DNA from: Diploscapter coronatus
Taxonomy: Eukaryota; Nematoda; Chromadorea; Rhabditida; Rhabditidae
Direction: 5' to 3'
NCBI GenBank assembly: GCA_964036155.1
Contig: OZ038422.1
Coordinates: forward strand, 63,387,201-63,451,200
Length of the DNA stretch: 64,000 bases
A model generated the notes under the pieces. That model saw nothing but the letters and a program-made list of their open reading frames with translations, was not told where the DNA came from and made no database searches. This document shows positions 1 through 11,971 of this stretch, piece by piece (the first letter of the stretch is position 1; the number at the start of each line of letters is the position of its first letter). A program made the translations under genes and the position numbers.

Positions 1-345
1 AGTCTGCACGCTATTAATAGAATAGATCACATGAAATCAATTTATGTCGAGAATTATGATTATGTATTGAAGTAGTATAGGTTTAAAAAATCCCGAAATC
101 AAAAACTTGCTAACTGATATTAGTGGGTTTTTGTAGAGGTCTTGTTGGGTTGCGATAGTGTGGGTGAGAGAATGGGCTAATCTGAGATAAGATATGAATT
201 CATAACATTCGATTAAACTCATACCTCTTTCATGCCACCAAGATAGACGCTTTTTGATTCTTTTGCAATTCTAGAATGTTTAGCATGCTCATAAAAAATG
301 AATTCTCCAACTCATCAACCTTGTAATTCAGTTCTCATTGTTCAG
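1..345. other. Window start, no supported gene
   Basis: No coding exon could be supported here. The first exon of the next gene starts after the acceptor at 343-345 and needs one extra base from an upstream exon, so its true first exon lies in this stretch or before the window. A minus-strand open frame at 37-222 is AT-rich and hydrophobic by composition only and has no splice or start context. Confidence 0.4.
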
Positions 346-2828
346 GGAAGAACACCCACCCGACTGCTCTCAAATCGACTACATCTCCCTCTGCTTCGTC
401 CACTGCCTCTGTCAAGAAGCATGTCAGAACCAAGAAGACAGAAGCCAAACAGACCAATTCCAATTCTGTCTGCATCGAGGAGAAAAACGAGAAAGGTAAT
501 TTGAGAGTGAAATTATCGATACTTCGAAAATAAGTTATTTCGTAAACAAAAGCTACTAACTAGCCGAGATTAGTAGAAGGTGGTGAGCAGGAGTGTGCGG
601 AATTTCGATTCCCGAAGTCACGACAAATTTTAATTTCGCCTCTGATTCCTAATTTTTCAAAATTAAAATTCTGCACCCTTAGTGGTAAGCTCTATGAGAA
701 AAAAGAAAGAAAAGAAGAGGATTTAAAAAAAAAAAAAAGCAGTTTATCTGTTTTTACAGTACTTGCAGGACTAGATTTCTAAAAGTCAGATACATTTATG
801 CATTTACTGATTAATTGATTTCAGATGAGGGCAGGTCGAAGAAGAAGAAGAAGGAAATCCCGAAAATGGCAGAGGGAAGCAGAGCAAAAGAGGAAGGATT
901 GCAGAAAGAGATGAAGAAAGGGAAAGGGACAAAGACTGAGGATGGAAAAGGGCAGGAACACCAACTCAAGGTAAGAATAAAAGCATAATGAATCTGAAAA
1001 AAACCACGATCATGTTGAATCTAAAGATCAGACATTACGGTTGTGTGCCAAGTTTTCTGGGATTACGATCGTAATTCTCAGAAATTTATTCCATTCTATT
1101 TTGGGGCAATTCCTTTGGAAGATCTCACGTTCTGTTTCAAGTTTTCCTAATCGATTTTCTGCACCAATTTTGGAAATTTGCATATCAGATGAGTCTAATC
1201 GATAAGAGAGATCACTCGGGAATGGAAGCATTCCTGCACAACTTCGAAATCTCTTGTCCCTCGGTTGTAGATAGTTACCATTTTGTAATTTTAATACTTC
1301 ATTACCTTTCTAGATAAAACAAAGTCGTTGATGTTCAGGGCATCATGAAGTCGTCTGCAAAGAAGCCAGAAGGAAAGAAGACTCCACCGAACAGTGGCAA
1401 GACGAAAGAACGCAGCAAGAAGGTGGCATTTGACATCAATAGCAGAGACAAGGACAATGCTCCTACTGGTGAGTTGATTTGGATAATTAATTGATTTTTT
1501 CTAATACCTCTTGATTACTAGCAATGATATCATAGTTACGACTTTGAATGCATTATGTGTAGGGACCTCAAACTCTTATCTTTTGCATTTTCTTTTTTCA
1601 AAAAAAATGATAATTAAAAACACTAAAAATTGGAAGCAAATTCCTTTCAAAGTTGGTGTTCACAAAAAATCGCTATTAGAATCGATGAACCACTCATAGA
1701 AATGGACTTTGGCCAGAGAATTATATTAGAAAGTTTTCTCAGGCACTCATGGGACTTATACCAAAAATCTTGTTCACTTTCCTGATTGATTTTGGTGGCA
1801 CCTTTCGATCAAAAATTATTCTAATTTTATTCTACCCCCATTAATGTTTTAGTTACATCTAATTTGACTATTTAGAGTAGAAAATTCACAGAAATTATAA
1901 AACTATGCAAACCATTTGCAGTTCTAATTATGTGATTGCAGACGCTGCGAACAATCACCCCGTCGTGAAAGACAAAGAAGAAGAGCTGCCTCCTCTGAAA
2001 GTGCTGGAAGCGAAGAAGAAAGAAATCAAGGGATTCATCAAAGTGGCAGACAGCAAGTTGAAGGAATTATACAATGAAGTCGCCAGAGTCAAAGGGGAGA
2101 TGGCGAAGCACTGCGCCAATCTCTAGGACACGCAGAACATGATCAACAGACACAATGAGGTGAGAGGAAGAAGGGGAATGAGGGAATTGGTAGAGGAATT
2201 GCAGATTGGCAAAGAGCAGGAGCACAGGAAGACGAGCAAGGCTGAAGAAATGAAGATGGATGCTGGAGAGCATACAAAGAAGGTAAACTGAACTGGTTAT
2301 TAAAATGAAAAATTGAATTTTTGCCTCATTTCTTTTTCGATCTGCATTACTTTGAGATGTTGGACTATTAGAATAGTGGCATTTGATGAAATCACAATGA
2401 TTCAGTAATTTTAAATCAAAGTGCACAGCAAACAGGATGATAACTCGCACAAGAATAAGGTGAATATTGTGAAAAATCAATCGGAAATTCGGAGATACTG
2501 AATCATGGTTAACTCTAGTAAACATAAATCCCGGTGAAAAAAGCAAGTGGGGAAGATGAGAGTAGGGGAAACTAATGCCAGCTTTTGACTGAAATTCAGT
2601 AATTACTGAGATTTATTTTCGCTGGAATTTACCGGGATTCAGTAATTCGAAAATATTCGACTGAAATGTTGAATGGTTCAGGAGAAATCGTCTGCCAAGA
2701 AGGACAAAGAGAAAGGAAAGCCGACTGGGAAGACAGCTGGAGCGCATGTGACGAGGCAGAAGGAAAAGGATGTGCCTACGGAACGCCAACTCCGCTCACT
2801 TTCCAGAAATCGTTTGAAGGAGAAATAA
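346..2828 (+). CDS. Lys-rich coiled-coil protein, 5' partial, with in-frame TAG
   Basis: Function not recognised. Five exons join in one frame: 346-495, 825-970, 1339-1468, 1942-2281 and 2682-2828, all with GT-AG boundaries and matching phases. The product is very basic and low-complexity, with runs such as RSKKKKKEIPK, then a charged heptad-like stretch in exon 4 that should form a coiled coil, and a basic tail ending in RNRLKEK. The start is missing: the first exon needs one base from an upstream exon. The oddity is a TAG at 2124-2126. After it the same frame stays open for about 52 more codons of similar charged sequence, reaches a good donor (GTAAAC) and joins the last exon in phase. Either the gene truly ends at 2126, or the TAG is a disabling mutation, a polymorphism or a read-through codon. 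The last AATAAA overlaps the stop (2824-2829). Nuclear or nucleolar location is only a guess from composition. Confidence 0.6.
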
Positions 2829-3513
2829 AGTAGTCTGGGTTATTATTTCGAGTTCTGGGTATTTTTATTTTGATTTTTTTGTCTGAATATGAAGACTGGT
2901 GATAAAGAATGACATTTTTAGTAGTTCATATCCCCTGAAGAGGCGAGAAACGAATTGAAATTGAACAAATAGAACATTTTTGCTTTCATCGTGGTCTAGT
3001 TTGACGCAGAAATGTCAGAAAGGGACGATCGTCAGCGGGAGAAGGGCTCTGCAAAGGCGCCGCATGATTATTCTCTCAGGCCACGCCCTCCTACACTTTT
3101 CTTCCTTTAACGTGTTCATTTCAGACTTGCTTTGCTCGTTAATTTCTCGGTCACTGTATTATATTATTTTTTACTTTACCAGTTTCTTAGTTACACCCAT
3201 GCGGATATTTTAACAACAAATTTGAAAATATTGAGTGGAATTTGGGAAACCATTTGCGCTCCCTATGTATAATATTCAAGACTCGATAATCACTTGTCAA
3301 AAACTCGAAAACGTCATCATTTTATAAAGAAAAATCGTCCACGGCCTTTCCAAATATTATTCGTGCACAATTCGTCGTTTTCTTCTAGCTTTATCTCATT
3401 CTGCATAGAGGAATAATATAGTCTTCTGATGTACAACGCAGATTAGTCTACTTGATATTATTCATTTTTGGGAAGGCTCTGGACGCATAAATAATCTGAT
3501 CGAAAATTTCGAA
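2829..3513. other. Intergenic, nothing supported
   Basis: AT-rich spacer between two plus-strand genes. It probably holds the 3' UTR of the upstream gene and the promoter of the downstream one. No exon with matching splice signals was seen. Confidence 0.5.
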
Positions 3514-4978
3514 ATGAGTTTTGATGAATTACAGAGTTTGAACGGAATGAACGAGCCGATCTACGACATCTGGAAGCAGATCAAGGAGCAATTCAAATTC
3601 GGAGAGAGGAATGAGGATCGCGAGGAGCTCAGGAAGGCCGTCCTCGACAAAATGCAGAAACCCGCTATCGCAGCTGCCATTCTGCATCAGGTTTGTTCAC
3701 TGATTTTGTTTCATTTTTGACTTGACACAAAAATCAGATGTTTAAAAGTGAACTATCAGCATGGATAGGCTAATTTTTTAGGGGAAATTTTCTAAATTCC
3801 CTCCGCAAATCTAATTGAAAGAACCGATTCAGATAAATTTTCAGTATGAAACCTTTCAAGCTTGCAAAGTTAGTTGGTTTGCAGATGTGCGAACTGCCAT
3901 ATCAGAAGGAGAACGGAAATGCAGAAATGCGACATGGACTGCTGTCGAAGAGCGAGGCTGCGGATGCAAACGAGAGGAATAAGGAAATCGAGACCATTGT
4001 GAGTGAAATTGCAGAAGATCAATCAACGGGAATTTATATTCCTTTAAAAGTGATGAAACATCGAAAAATGGAGATAAACACTTTCTCGAAAGATTTTATT
4101 CATTCATCTTGTTAGTCGATGAATTTCAATTCATATCCGAATTTAGGGCATAGAATGCAAAAAATCTATTCATATTTTCGTATATATGTATTGCAATTCG
4201 TTTCGTTGTGAGATCGATCGATTGCTTTCAGCTGCTCCGCTCGCAACGCGAAGGCATTCCCGTGGACTTCGATCGTCTGACTGCTCTGTGCGAGATCAGA
4301 GCCTGGGAGTGGAAGCACTGGCCTGTCATCTGGGACGCTCTCGCTACAAATTTCAGTCATTCGTAGGTTTTTCGTTTTCTAAAATGAGATATTGAGTTTT
4401 TACTGAAACTACAATCATTTATCTTCTGAATAGCTTACTTTGTCATATCAACTCTTTCGATTTTTGCTTGATAAAATGAGTATTGTTTCAGCGCCAGTCT
4501 CGCAGATGATCTACGCCCGAATGCGCAAGGAGGACGGCACGGTGGACGACAAAATGCCTTTGAAGGAGGCCATCAACACTGCCTTCACTGAGGTCGTCAA
4601 GCCAGAGCAGCGAGTCGCCAGGACCCAAAGGTTTTTTTTTTTTCAAATCAATTTCAATTTGATGGCATACATAGAATTTTCTTCAATATGTTCAATATGA
4701 AAAATATAGTCAATCGTGAATCAGACTTCATTATCACTCTTCCTCAGACCTTTTATTGCCAACTTGTCGAATCCGCTATTTTAGTCTACTTACAAATCAA
4801 TTTTTTTTACGAATCAAATATCTCCAGAATGAAGACCTGCGAGAGGGAGTACTCGAAGGAGGCCGAAAACCAGAAGAGCAGCATTGAGGTCCACCTCAAG
4901 AAACAGGTCGGGATTAGAATTTTATTTTTTTACTTGATGAAAATTAAAAAAAAAAAAAAAAAGTTATTCAAAAAGTAA
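3514..4978 (+). CDS. Unrecognised protein, five exons
   Basis: Function not recognised. Exons: 3514-3690 (start ATG, begins MSFDELQSLNGMNEPIYDIW), 3885-3998, 4232-4362, about 4492-4630, and 4828 to a stop at 4976-4978. The predicted protein is soluble, charged and helix-rich, with a tryptophan-dense patch (RAWEWKHWPVIWD) in exon 3; no signal peptide or membrane segment. Exons 1-3 and 4-5 join in phase, but exon 3 to exon 4 does not: the strong donor GTAGGT leaves two bases, whereas the only convincing frame of exon 4 needs one. A weak donor four bases or so upstream (GTCATT) would restore frame. The C-terminal end reads into a poly-lysine stretch because the last donor-like site has no further exon before the convergent vitellogenin gene. 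The polyadenylation signal AATAAA is at 5027-5032. Confidence 0.55.
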
Positions 4979-5026
4979 ATTGGGTAGATAAATTTGAAAC
5001 ATACCCTGTACATTGAACTCGAGCCA

Positions 5027-5049
5027 AATAAATATGAAAACGTTTTATT
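5027..5049. terminator. Back-to-back polyadenylation signals of two convergent genes
   Basis: AATAAA on the plus strand at 5027-5032 serves the upstream gene (stop at 4978). TTTATT at 5044-5049, which is AATAAA on the minus strand, serves the vitellogenin gene (stop at 5141). The two signals lie only 11 bases apart, so the mature 3' ends are likely to overlap. Confidence 0.6.
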
Positions 5050-5140
5050 TTTCGAAGGCAAAAACAGTTAAATTAAGAAAAAATTTATGCGATGATAGAA
5101 TGCCAGATATGTGTTCGGATGTTGAAAGGGCTCTAGTGAT

Positions 5141-8100
5141 CTACTGGCGACCGGCATAGCACTTGGTGGGGTAGCGGATCTCCATCGAGATGGTCTGCAT
5201 GTCGGGGGTGACCTTCTCGAGCTGCTGGCGGGTGACGTGGCTGCGGCGAGCCTGACGCATCAGCTGGCGGATCTGAGAATCAAAGTTTTTCAAAGAGCAA
5301 AACCTCATGATCTTTAAACCTGAGAGTTGTCGCGGCGAGTGCACATGAACTCGACGGTGCGCTTCTTCATGTCGGTTTCGTCAGACTTGTTCTCGCACTC
5401 CTCAACGGGCTCCATGGAGAAGCAGATCTTGTTCGAGCGCTCGACGACGCGGGTGCGCTTGACGGGGGTGTCTGAAACTCGGCGGTCTTCACTCTGTTCT
5501 CCTATAAAATGGTCTCTTACCGTTGTTCGACTCGTCCGACTCATCGTCCCACTCGTTGCTCTGGGTGCGGAAAGGCTCGTACTCCTCCTCGGAGCTGCTC
5601 ACCTCCCACTTCTGGCGCCAAGACTGACCGCGCTTCTTGTTGGCGTACGACGATTCGAGGACCTCGTAGTTCTTCTCGTCGTTCATGTGTTCCTCGTCGA
5701 ATTGGCATTCCTCGTCCTGAGACATGTAGCTCTTCACGAACTTGGGCAAATCGTATTCCTCGGAGTCGATCTTGTCGGCGCGGCGGAATTCGGATTCGCG
5801 CTCTCCGTCGAAGTGTCCGCAGAGACCGCACTGCTTGTTCTTGTACATCGAGTTGATCTTGATGCGGACTTCATATCCGTCGAAGACGACGGTGAAGTCA
5901 TCGTTGTCGACTCTGATGACGTCAGTCTCCTCGCGGACGATGTCGTACTTCTCGAGTTCCTCGGATCTGTCGATCTTCTTTCCATCGACGGTGATCTTCA
6001 TTTCCTTGTTGGAGAGGTCCAGCTCGGCAACGATGACGTTGCGGTGGGTGGCGACCTTCAGCTTCTTCTCCGATCCGACCTTGGTGATCTTCTTCATCAG
6101 GATGGCGAAGGCGGGCTTCTCGCTGCTGCAGTCCTTGGCGAGAACGGTCCAGCAAGTGGTCAGGGGGGTGCGGTAGATGACGTCATCGAAGGTGTTGACC
6201 TTGTTGGTCTTGATGACGCACTCCTCCTGCTTGGTGATTCTCTCGACGAGAGGATTCAGACGGCCGCTCTCGAAGAGCGAGCGCTCAGAGCGCTTCTCGT
6301 AGATCTTGGTGGTGGGGAGCTGGAAGGGCATGCGGACGTTGCTGACGGAGAGGCGCTCCTTGGGGGTCTCGATGGTCAGGTTGACGTATCTGCGGCCGCG
6401 GGGCTCGATGGTGAGGCGGGCCATAACCTGTCCCTGCTGGTTGTTGACGATCTCGTACTCGGAGGAGAGAGGCGAGTAGTACTGGAGTCCCTTGACGAGG
6501 GTGAAGAGCTTGTCCCAGATGTAGCGGGTCTCGTGCGACATTTCGTAGTCGACGATCATCTTGTACTGGTTCAGGCGGGAGGCCTCCTCGAGGCGCTCGA
6601 GTTCGGAGAGACGGGTCTGCTTGAGTTCGACGGCCTTCATCCACTTCTTCTGCTCGCGGCTCTGCTCACCCTGGACTCGGAGGTTCATCCACTGCTTCTT
6701 CTCGGATCCCCACTCGAATCTGCCGTTGATCTGGAGTTCTCTGTGCTGCTGCTCCTTCATCTCCTTGAGGGACTTGGGGGTCTGGGGGTAGAGGAGCTCG
6801 ACCTTTCCGAGGAGGCTCCACTCGCGGCGCTCGTCGTTCATGAGGGGAGAGCGCTTGGCGTCGACCTTGGCGTTGCAATAGCGCATCTTGTCGTCGCACT
6901 GAGCGATCAGCTGGAACTCAGCGAACTGGTCCTTCTGCTCGGTCTCGACGCGGGTGAAGACGCGGTGCTTGTAGGCCTTTCCAGCCCAGTTAGCCTTGTA
7001 GGATTTCAGGTAGTCCGAGAAGGAGTTGCGACGGACCTTCTCGTCTTCGTCCTCGTATTCGCCAGACTCGGTTTCGAAGAGATCCTCGTCGTTGCGGACG
7101 CTGGTCTTCTCGAAGTACTTGTCGAATTTGGGCGATTCGAATTGCTCGGCGGGCTGGAAGAGCTCGATCTCGGTGATGGTGCTCAACTCCTTGGGGGACT
7201 TGGAAGTGGGGACCAGGACGACTTCGAGGTGGTTGTCGGCGATGAGCAGGGCCTTGGGGGTCTGAACGTCGACGGAGAAGAGAGGGCGGCGGAGAGTGCC
7301 GGAGACCTGGAGGGCGACGCCAGTCATCTTGAAGTACTCGCGGTCGACTTCGTGGGAAGGCAGCTGGTATTCGGGGATGACGACGGTCTTCTCGATGGGC
7401 TCGGGATAGTTGCGCATCTCGGGGCGGATGTGGCGGACGAAGGTGACGGGGCGAGTCGAGAAGTGTCCGATGTGCTCGCGCTCTTCGGGCATCTTGGTGA
7501 CGGTCTTGATGGTCACCTTGTTGTTCCACTTGACCAGGATCTCGGTATTGATGGGGGCGTTCATGTTGGTGTTGGAGAGGATCTTGGTTCCGACGGAGAC
7601 GACGGGGCAGAAGGACTCGATCTTGGTGACGTGGGTAGAGGCAACCGAGGGACGGGCAACGACCTTGAGGCGGAGTCCATCGATCTTCTCTCCGTTCTTG
7701 GGCTCGATCTCCATCTTGACCTGTCCGGAGACGGTGGCGACGGTGGGCATCTTGATGCTCATCTCGACGGGAATACCGAGAGCGGTGGGGACGCGGCGGG
7801 TCGACTCGTAGACGTAAGCGGCAGTGGACCAGGTGAAGTGGCCACCCTGGGCGATCCATCTCTCGAGTTCGGCGATCTCAACACGGCCGTTGTGGAACAT
7901 GTTGCGGATGAATTCGGGCAGAGACTCCTGCTCGAAGGGAACGACGGCGTAGTCGACGTCGCGGTGACGGATGTAGAGGAGACCGTGAGCAGACGAGGGG
8001 TTGACGCCACGGCGAGAGATCTTCAGGCGCTCATAGAGGTTGGAGAGCATCTCGATGGGCTTGAAGGACGATTCCGAAGCGGCGCGTCTTCCACGAACGA

Positions 8101-10934
8101 TGACCTCATTGAGGCCGTTCTCTTCGATCTGAGAATAAACAATCTTCAGGTTTTTTAAAAATATTTTTTACCTTGTTGAAGAGCTTGGTGATGAGCGAGT
8201 CCATGTTGTGCTGAGAGAATCCGACCTGGAAGAGGTTCTTGGCGAAGTGTCCAGCGAAGAGGCCGTCGAGTCCAGCAATGACGTCGTTGGGGAGAACAGA
8301 GTCGTTGGTGAAGAGGGCAGCCCAGTTGGCGGACCAGCCGGATTCGTAGTCACGGCTGTACCAGTCCCACTTGGCGTAGCGGCTGTCAAGAGGACGAACG
8401 TTGATCTTCTCCATGCGCTTGAGCATGCGGGAGACGATGTCGGAGAAGGATTCCTTGCAAGGGTTGGTCGACTCGGACCAGGTCTTGAGGCAAGAGTAGG
8501 TGAAGGCACGAACCTGCGAATGAAAGTGCGTGATTTCTCGAATTTGCGACAACCCTTACCTGCTGGCTGCGCTCCTGCTCCCACTGGTCGGCGATCTGGG
8601 AAAGAACGTCGAGTTCGGGCTCAGACTGCATGATGTGGTGAAGAGCGGAGAGACGGAGTTCGACTTTCTCGAATCTGTTGCGGTAGATGGGCATGAGCAG
8701 ACGCTGGATCTTGCGGGGCATAACGGGGATCAGACGGCGGGTGGCTTCGATGGCCTGGAGACGGATGGTCTTGGTCTCGGACTTGTCGTAGATGATCTTC
8801 TCGAGTTCGACGATCGAGGTGTCGAGTCCGGCGTTGGCGAGGGTCTTCATGAAGAGAACCTTCTCGTATCTGGTGGAGGCCTTGTGCATCTGGTTGAGGA
8901 TCTTGCTGGTGTAGGATTTCTTCATGTCACGAGTGCACATGCGCTCATCGCGGTTGGCACGGATGCGAGAGGAGTCTTCCTGGTTGCAGATGTCATTGAT
9001 GACGGCACCGTAGGTCAGCCAGCAGGACTGACGGAGGACGGGCGAGCGGTACGAGGCATCAGATTCGCAGATGCGCTGGATCTCGTCGACGATCTGAGGA
9101 GAAGGATATCTGAAATTTAGACGTGATTTGGTTCACAAGTGTCCATTTACCTCATCTCGATGAGAGACTTGAGGACCTTGGCGGCGGTGATGGGCTCCAT
9201 GTGTCCCTTGTTGATCTTCTCGTAGATGTTCTTGACAGTGTTGCGAGTGCCGGCCAGACCGAGAGCGCTGTAGTAGACGGAGCGGACCTTCTCGGCAGTC
9301 TTGGGTTCCATCGAGGAGACCTTCTCGACGACGTACTTGTCGACCTGACGGAGTTCCTCCTCAGTGCAGATGCGGAGGAGCTTGACGATGCGAGCCAGGG
9401 TGTGAGGAGCCTGGTGCTCGACGTTCTTCACCATGTGTCCGGCAAGCTGATCGACCAGCTTGACGATGTGCTCGACCTTGTTCTGAAAGAATGTATAATT
9501 GCAAAAAAAAATATATATATATATTCCTGCTTACCTTGACGATCTTGACGAGGTATTTCTCCTCACCAGTCTGGGCGAATTTCTCCATCATGCGTTCCCA
9601 CTTGTTGTCATAGAGCAGAGTCTTCTTGTGCTCGCCGCGGACTTCGGGGATGGATTTCTCCTGAAATGTGCAAAATTGCACTTTTGCACCAAGAATAAAC
9701 TTTTACCTTCTTTCCGGCGTAGACGAGGCGGAGGCGGTTGTGGGTGAAGGATCCGAGGAGCTTGTGCTTGTCGCTGATCGAGACGAACAGATGCTGGGAG
9801 CGGATCTCGACGTCGTTGATGAGATAGGTCTCGTGGTTGCCAGTCATGTTCATAGTCATGACCGAGGAAGACAGTTTCTCCTCCTTATTGTGAGACTCGC
9901 ACTCTGAAAATAAAAATTGTATTTTTCCAGGGTTTTTGTATCCGACCTTCGCACATGGCGACGTAATGACGGCTCTCGGCGCGTTCCTGGCAGTTGGTGA
10001 AGTTCAGGGACTTGGTGAACTGAACTCCCTTCTCGGTCTCGACACGGATGTACGAAACTTGGCATTCGCCTTCGAGGGTGCGCTGAAAGATTTACTCTAG
10101 AAAGACCAAGTTCTTCATAAGACTCACTTCAACACCAGTCCACGACTCTTCCTTGTTGTTGGTGTTGACCAGTTCGTCGCGCTCACGCTTCTCGGACTCG
10201 ACGCGGTTCTGCTTGAGGATGTCAACCTGGAGCATGTTCAGGACGGCTCTCTTGATGTTCTCCGACCACATCTGCTCGTTCTCGGAGAAGACGATTTCAG
10301 AGACCATGCCGTTTCTAAAAACCAACCAAATTTGCGACTATCTGCTTTTCTTGCCTGTAGGTGAATCTCAGAGGAAGAGAGAGCAGACGCTCGTGCTCTT
10401 GGTCCATCTTGACCTGAAATTTGTTGAGATAAAACTTTCAAGTGCAGAGACTTCTTACAGTCTCGAAGGCCTCGAAAGGCTTGAGATAGCGGGGCTCCAT
10501 TTCCTGCTGCTGGCTCTGGCCGAAGCGGACGCGCTCCATCTGCATGTAGAAGGTGCGTTCGTCCTGAAAAACACATCAGATTGATAAACGATTTCCTTCG
10601 GTGGAACAGCTTGCCTTGGGCTGAATGGTGACGAGAGCCTGGATGCGGGTGATGGCGTGCTGATCAACGATGTCCAAGGGGATTCCGGCGGAGAGCTGGC
10701 CATCGAAGCGATAGCGGTACTCTCTGTCGGCGCGGAAGATGCTAAAGTTTTAAATTAGAAAAAGAAATGCATAGGAGTTCAGAGCGCCTACTTTTCGCTC
10801 ACGTCGCGTCTTTCGAACTCGGAGCTGTCCCAGGAGTAGTCGTCGGACTTGGAACGAACATCGCTAGTCTTCTTGTCGTGCTTGACGGCGGCCAGGGCCA
10901 GGCCACAGAGGGCCGCTACCAAGAGGAACCTCAT
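5141..10934 (-). CDS. vit: Vitellogenin (yolk lipoprotein, YP170-type), complete
   Basis: Secreted yolk lipid-transfer protein made in the intestine and taken up by oocytes. Fourteen exons (high to low): 10792-10934, 10615-10741, 10459-10563, 10355-10413, 10128-10314, 9947-10082, 9707-9903, 9535-9660, 9151-9482, 8560-9109, 8172-8513, 5521-8128, 5320-5471, 5141-5272. All phases close, giving 1731 aa. Residues 1-15 ([15 protein letters not shown]) are a signal peptide; residues about 20-770 are the lipovitellin N-terminal domain; the middle is the DUF1943-type region; a von Willebrand factor D domain lies at about 1400-1580 with the GLCG motif near 1534. No polyserine phosvitin stretch. It resembles C. 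elegans VIT-2/5 rather than VIT-6 by recalled motifs. Introns 2 and 4 use GC donors. An ATG 51 bases upstream lies before the likely transcription start, so 10934 is chosen. Codon use is strongly biased (AAG, GAG, CTC, GTC), as expected for very high expression. Confidence 0.97.
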
Positions 10935-11001
10935 GGTAGATTGAGTCGATGCGGCTGTTGCGGCACAGAACTCGAATGAGTCCATCGTCTAATCCGCGAC
11001 G

Positions 11002-11162
11002 CTTTTATACGTCGAAGCTTATCTCTTATCAGCCGACATTGCCATTTTGGGCCTGGTCTGGAGAGGAATTCGAGGGCCTTAACTGTTTTTTCAGCGTTTT
11101 ATCATCGCCTCTTCCAGTGCATGTGTCAATTAGCCCTGAGGAGGGGGAACTTTCAATTGACA
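11002..11162 (-). promoter_or_regulatory. Vitellogenin promoter: TATA box, GATA/VPE2 and VPE1 motifs
   Basis: On the minus strand: TATAAAAG at 11009-11002, about 70 bases before the start codon; AGATAAG at 11024-11018 and CTGATAA at 11032-11026, eight bases apart. CTGATAA is the VPE2 motif known from Caenorhabditis vitellogenin promoters and is a GATA-factor site (ELT-2 in intestine). TGTCAAT, the VPE1 motif, occurs at 11124-11130 and again in the other orientation at 11156-11162. The motifs are seen directly; their function is inferred from C. elegans work. Confidence 0.8.
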
Positions 11163-11960
11163 CCCTCCTTTCTATCGAATCAGTCCATTTCGGGTATCAG
11201 AGCGATAAAATCGGAGAAGCAAAGTTCACACCAGGTGATAGAGCAAATTCGAGATCTGGCAATTCGCGCATGCCTCAAGCATTCCGAGTGTGTTAATTTC
11301 CACTCGCTCTCGCCTATCTGATCAGCTCTCTCTCTCTGTCTCTCGATCTGTCTTTGCAGCTCTGCTCTCTGCAATGCCCTCCTCTCATCATTCGAGTTGT
11401 GTTTGTAGAGGGCCTTTCTGCCTCCGGTCTCTTTGCTTGTTTCTTGCCTCTGTCCGTGCGCCTCACTTATCCCCCCACTTGCTGATGCCCGGCTTTTCGC
11501 CGATGTGCTCCTCTAGGAAGAGGCGTCCAGAGTGTTTGTGTGGCATTTTGCTACTCCCTACAGTATCGATTAGTTATCAGCGATAATCAGCTTGTTCGAC
11601 TCTTTATTGATTAATCTCAAGGCGTTCACTCTGCGGCTTTATCACTCTCGCCACAGGGCTTGTGCGCTTGGCAAATGCCATCGCATGTCTCTCTTTACTA
11701 CATGCACTTTCCCTTTCGCTGCGACTCTGATTTTTTCGCATTTCTCGCCAGCTCTTCGGGTATTCTCTTACCTCTTTTCGCCCTCCCCTGTCCTGTCAAT
11801 TTCCCGATTTAGGCAGTCTTTTCATCTCTCGTTTCTGACATAATCTCTCAACTTCTCAACTGCAAGGCAATAATCCCTGTAGGCGATCAATATCGTGATT
11901 CACGAGCGATGAAAACATTTTCAACCTGACATTTCACGGGGCTTCCTCGATGTTTATGCT

Positions 11961-11966
11961 TTCAGA
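11961..11966 (+). other. Probable spliced-leader acceptor of alp-1
   Basis: TTCAG followed by A lies 6 bases before the alp-1 start codon, after a T-rich run. No upstream coding exon is needed, so this is most simply a trans-splice site receiving a spliced leader. Similar acceptors precede the ESCO start (46195-46203, minus), the RRM gene (40564-40568) and the dioxygenase gene (50044-50049). Confidence 0.6.
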
Positions 11967-11971
11967 CGACA

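Larger units (their letters stand above)
10935..11971. other. Divergent intergenic region between vitellogenin and alp-1
   Basis: About 1 kb separating two genes transcribed away from each other. The vitellogenin-proximal 230 bases hold the promoter described separately. Further copies of the same motifs occur near the alp-1 side: TTATCAG (VPE2 on the minus strand) at 11574-11580 and TGTCAAT (VPE1) at 11794-11800. The rest is pyrimidine-rich. No exon is supported. Confidence 0.6.

Noticed and set aside
6990..7859. A 289-codon minus-strand open frame rich in Arg/Pro
   Set aside because: Out-of-frame shadow of the same vitellogenin exon; composition results from GC-rich codon third positions.
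5327..8158. A 943-codon open frame on the plus strand
   Set aside because: It lies antisense to vitellogenin exons 12 and 13. The sense strand uses strongly biased codons whose complements rarely form stops, which explains the openness. The product is a Leu/Val/Asp/Gly low-complexity chain without domains.
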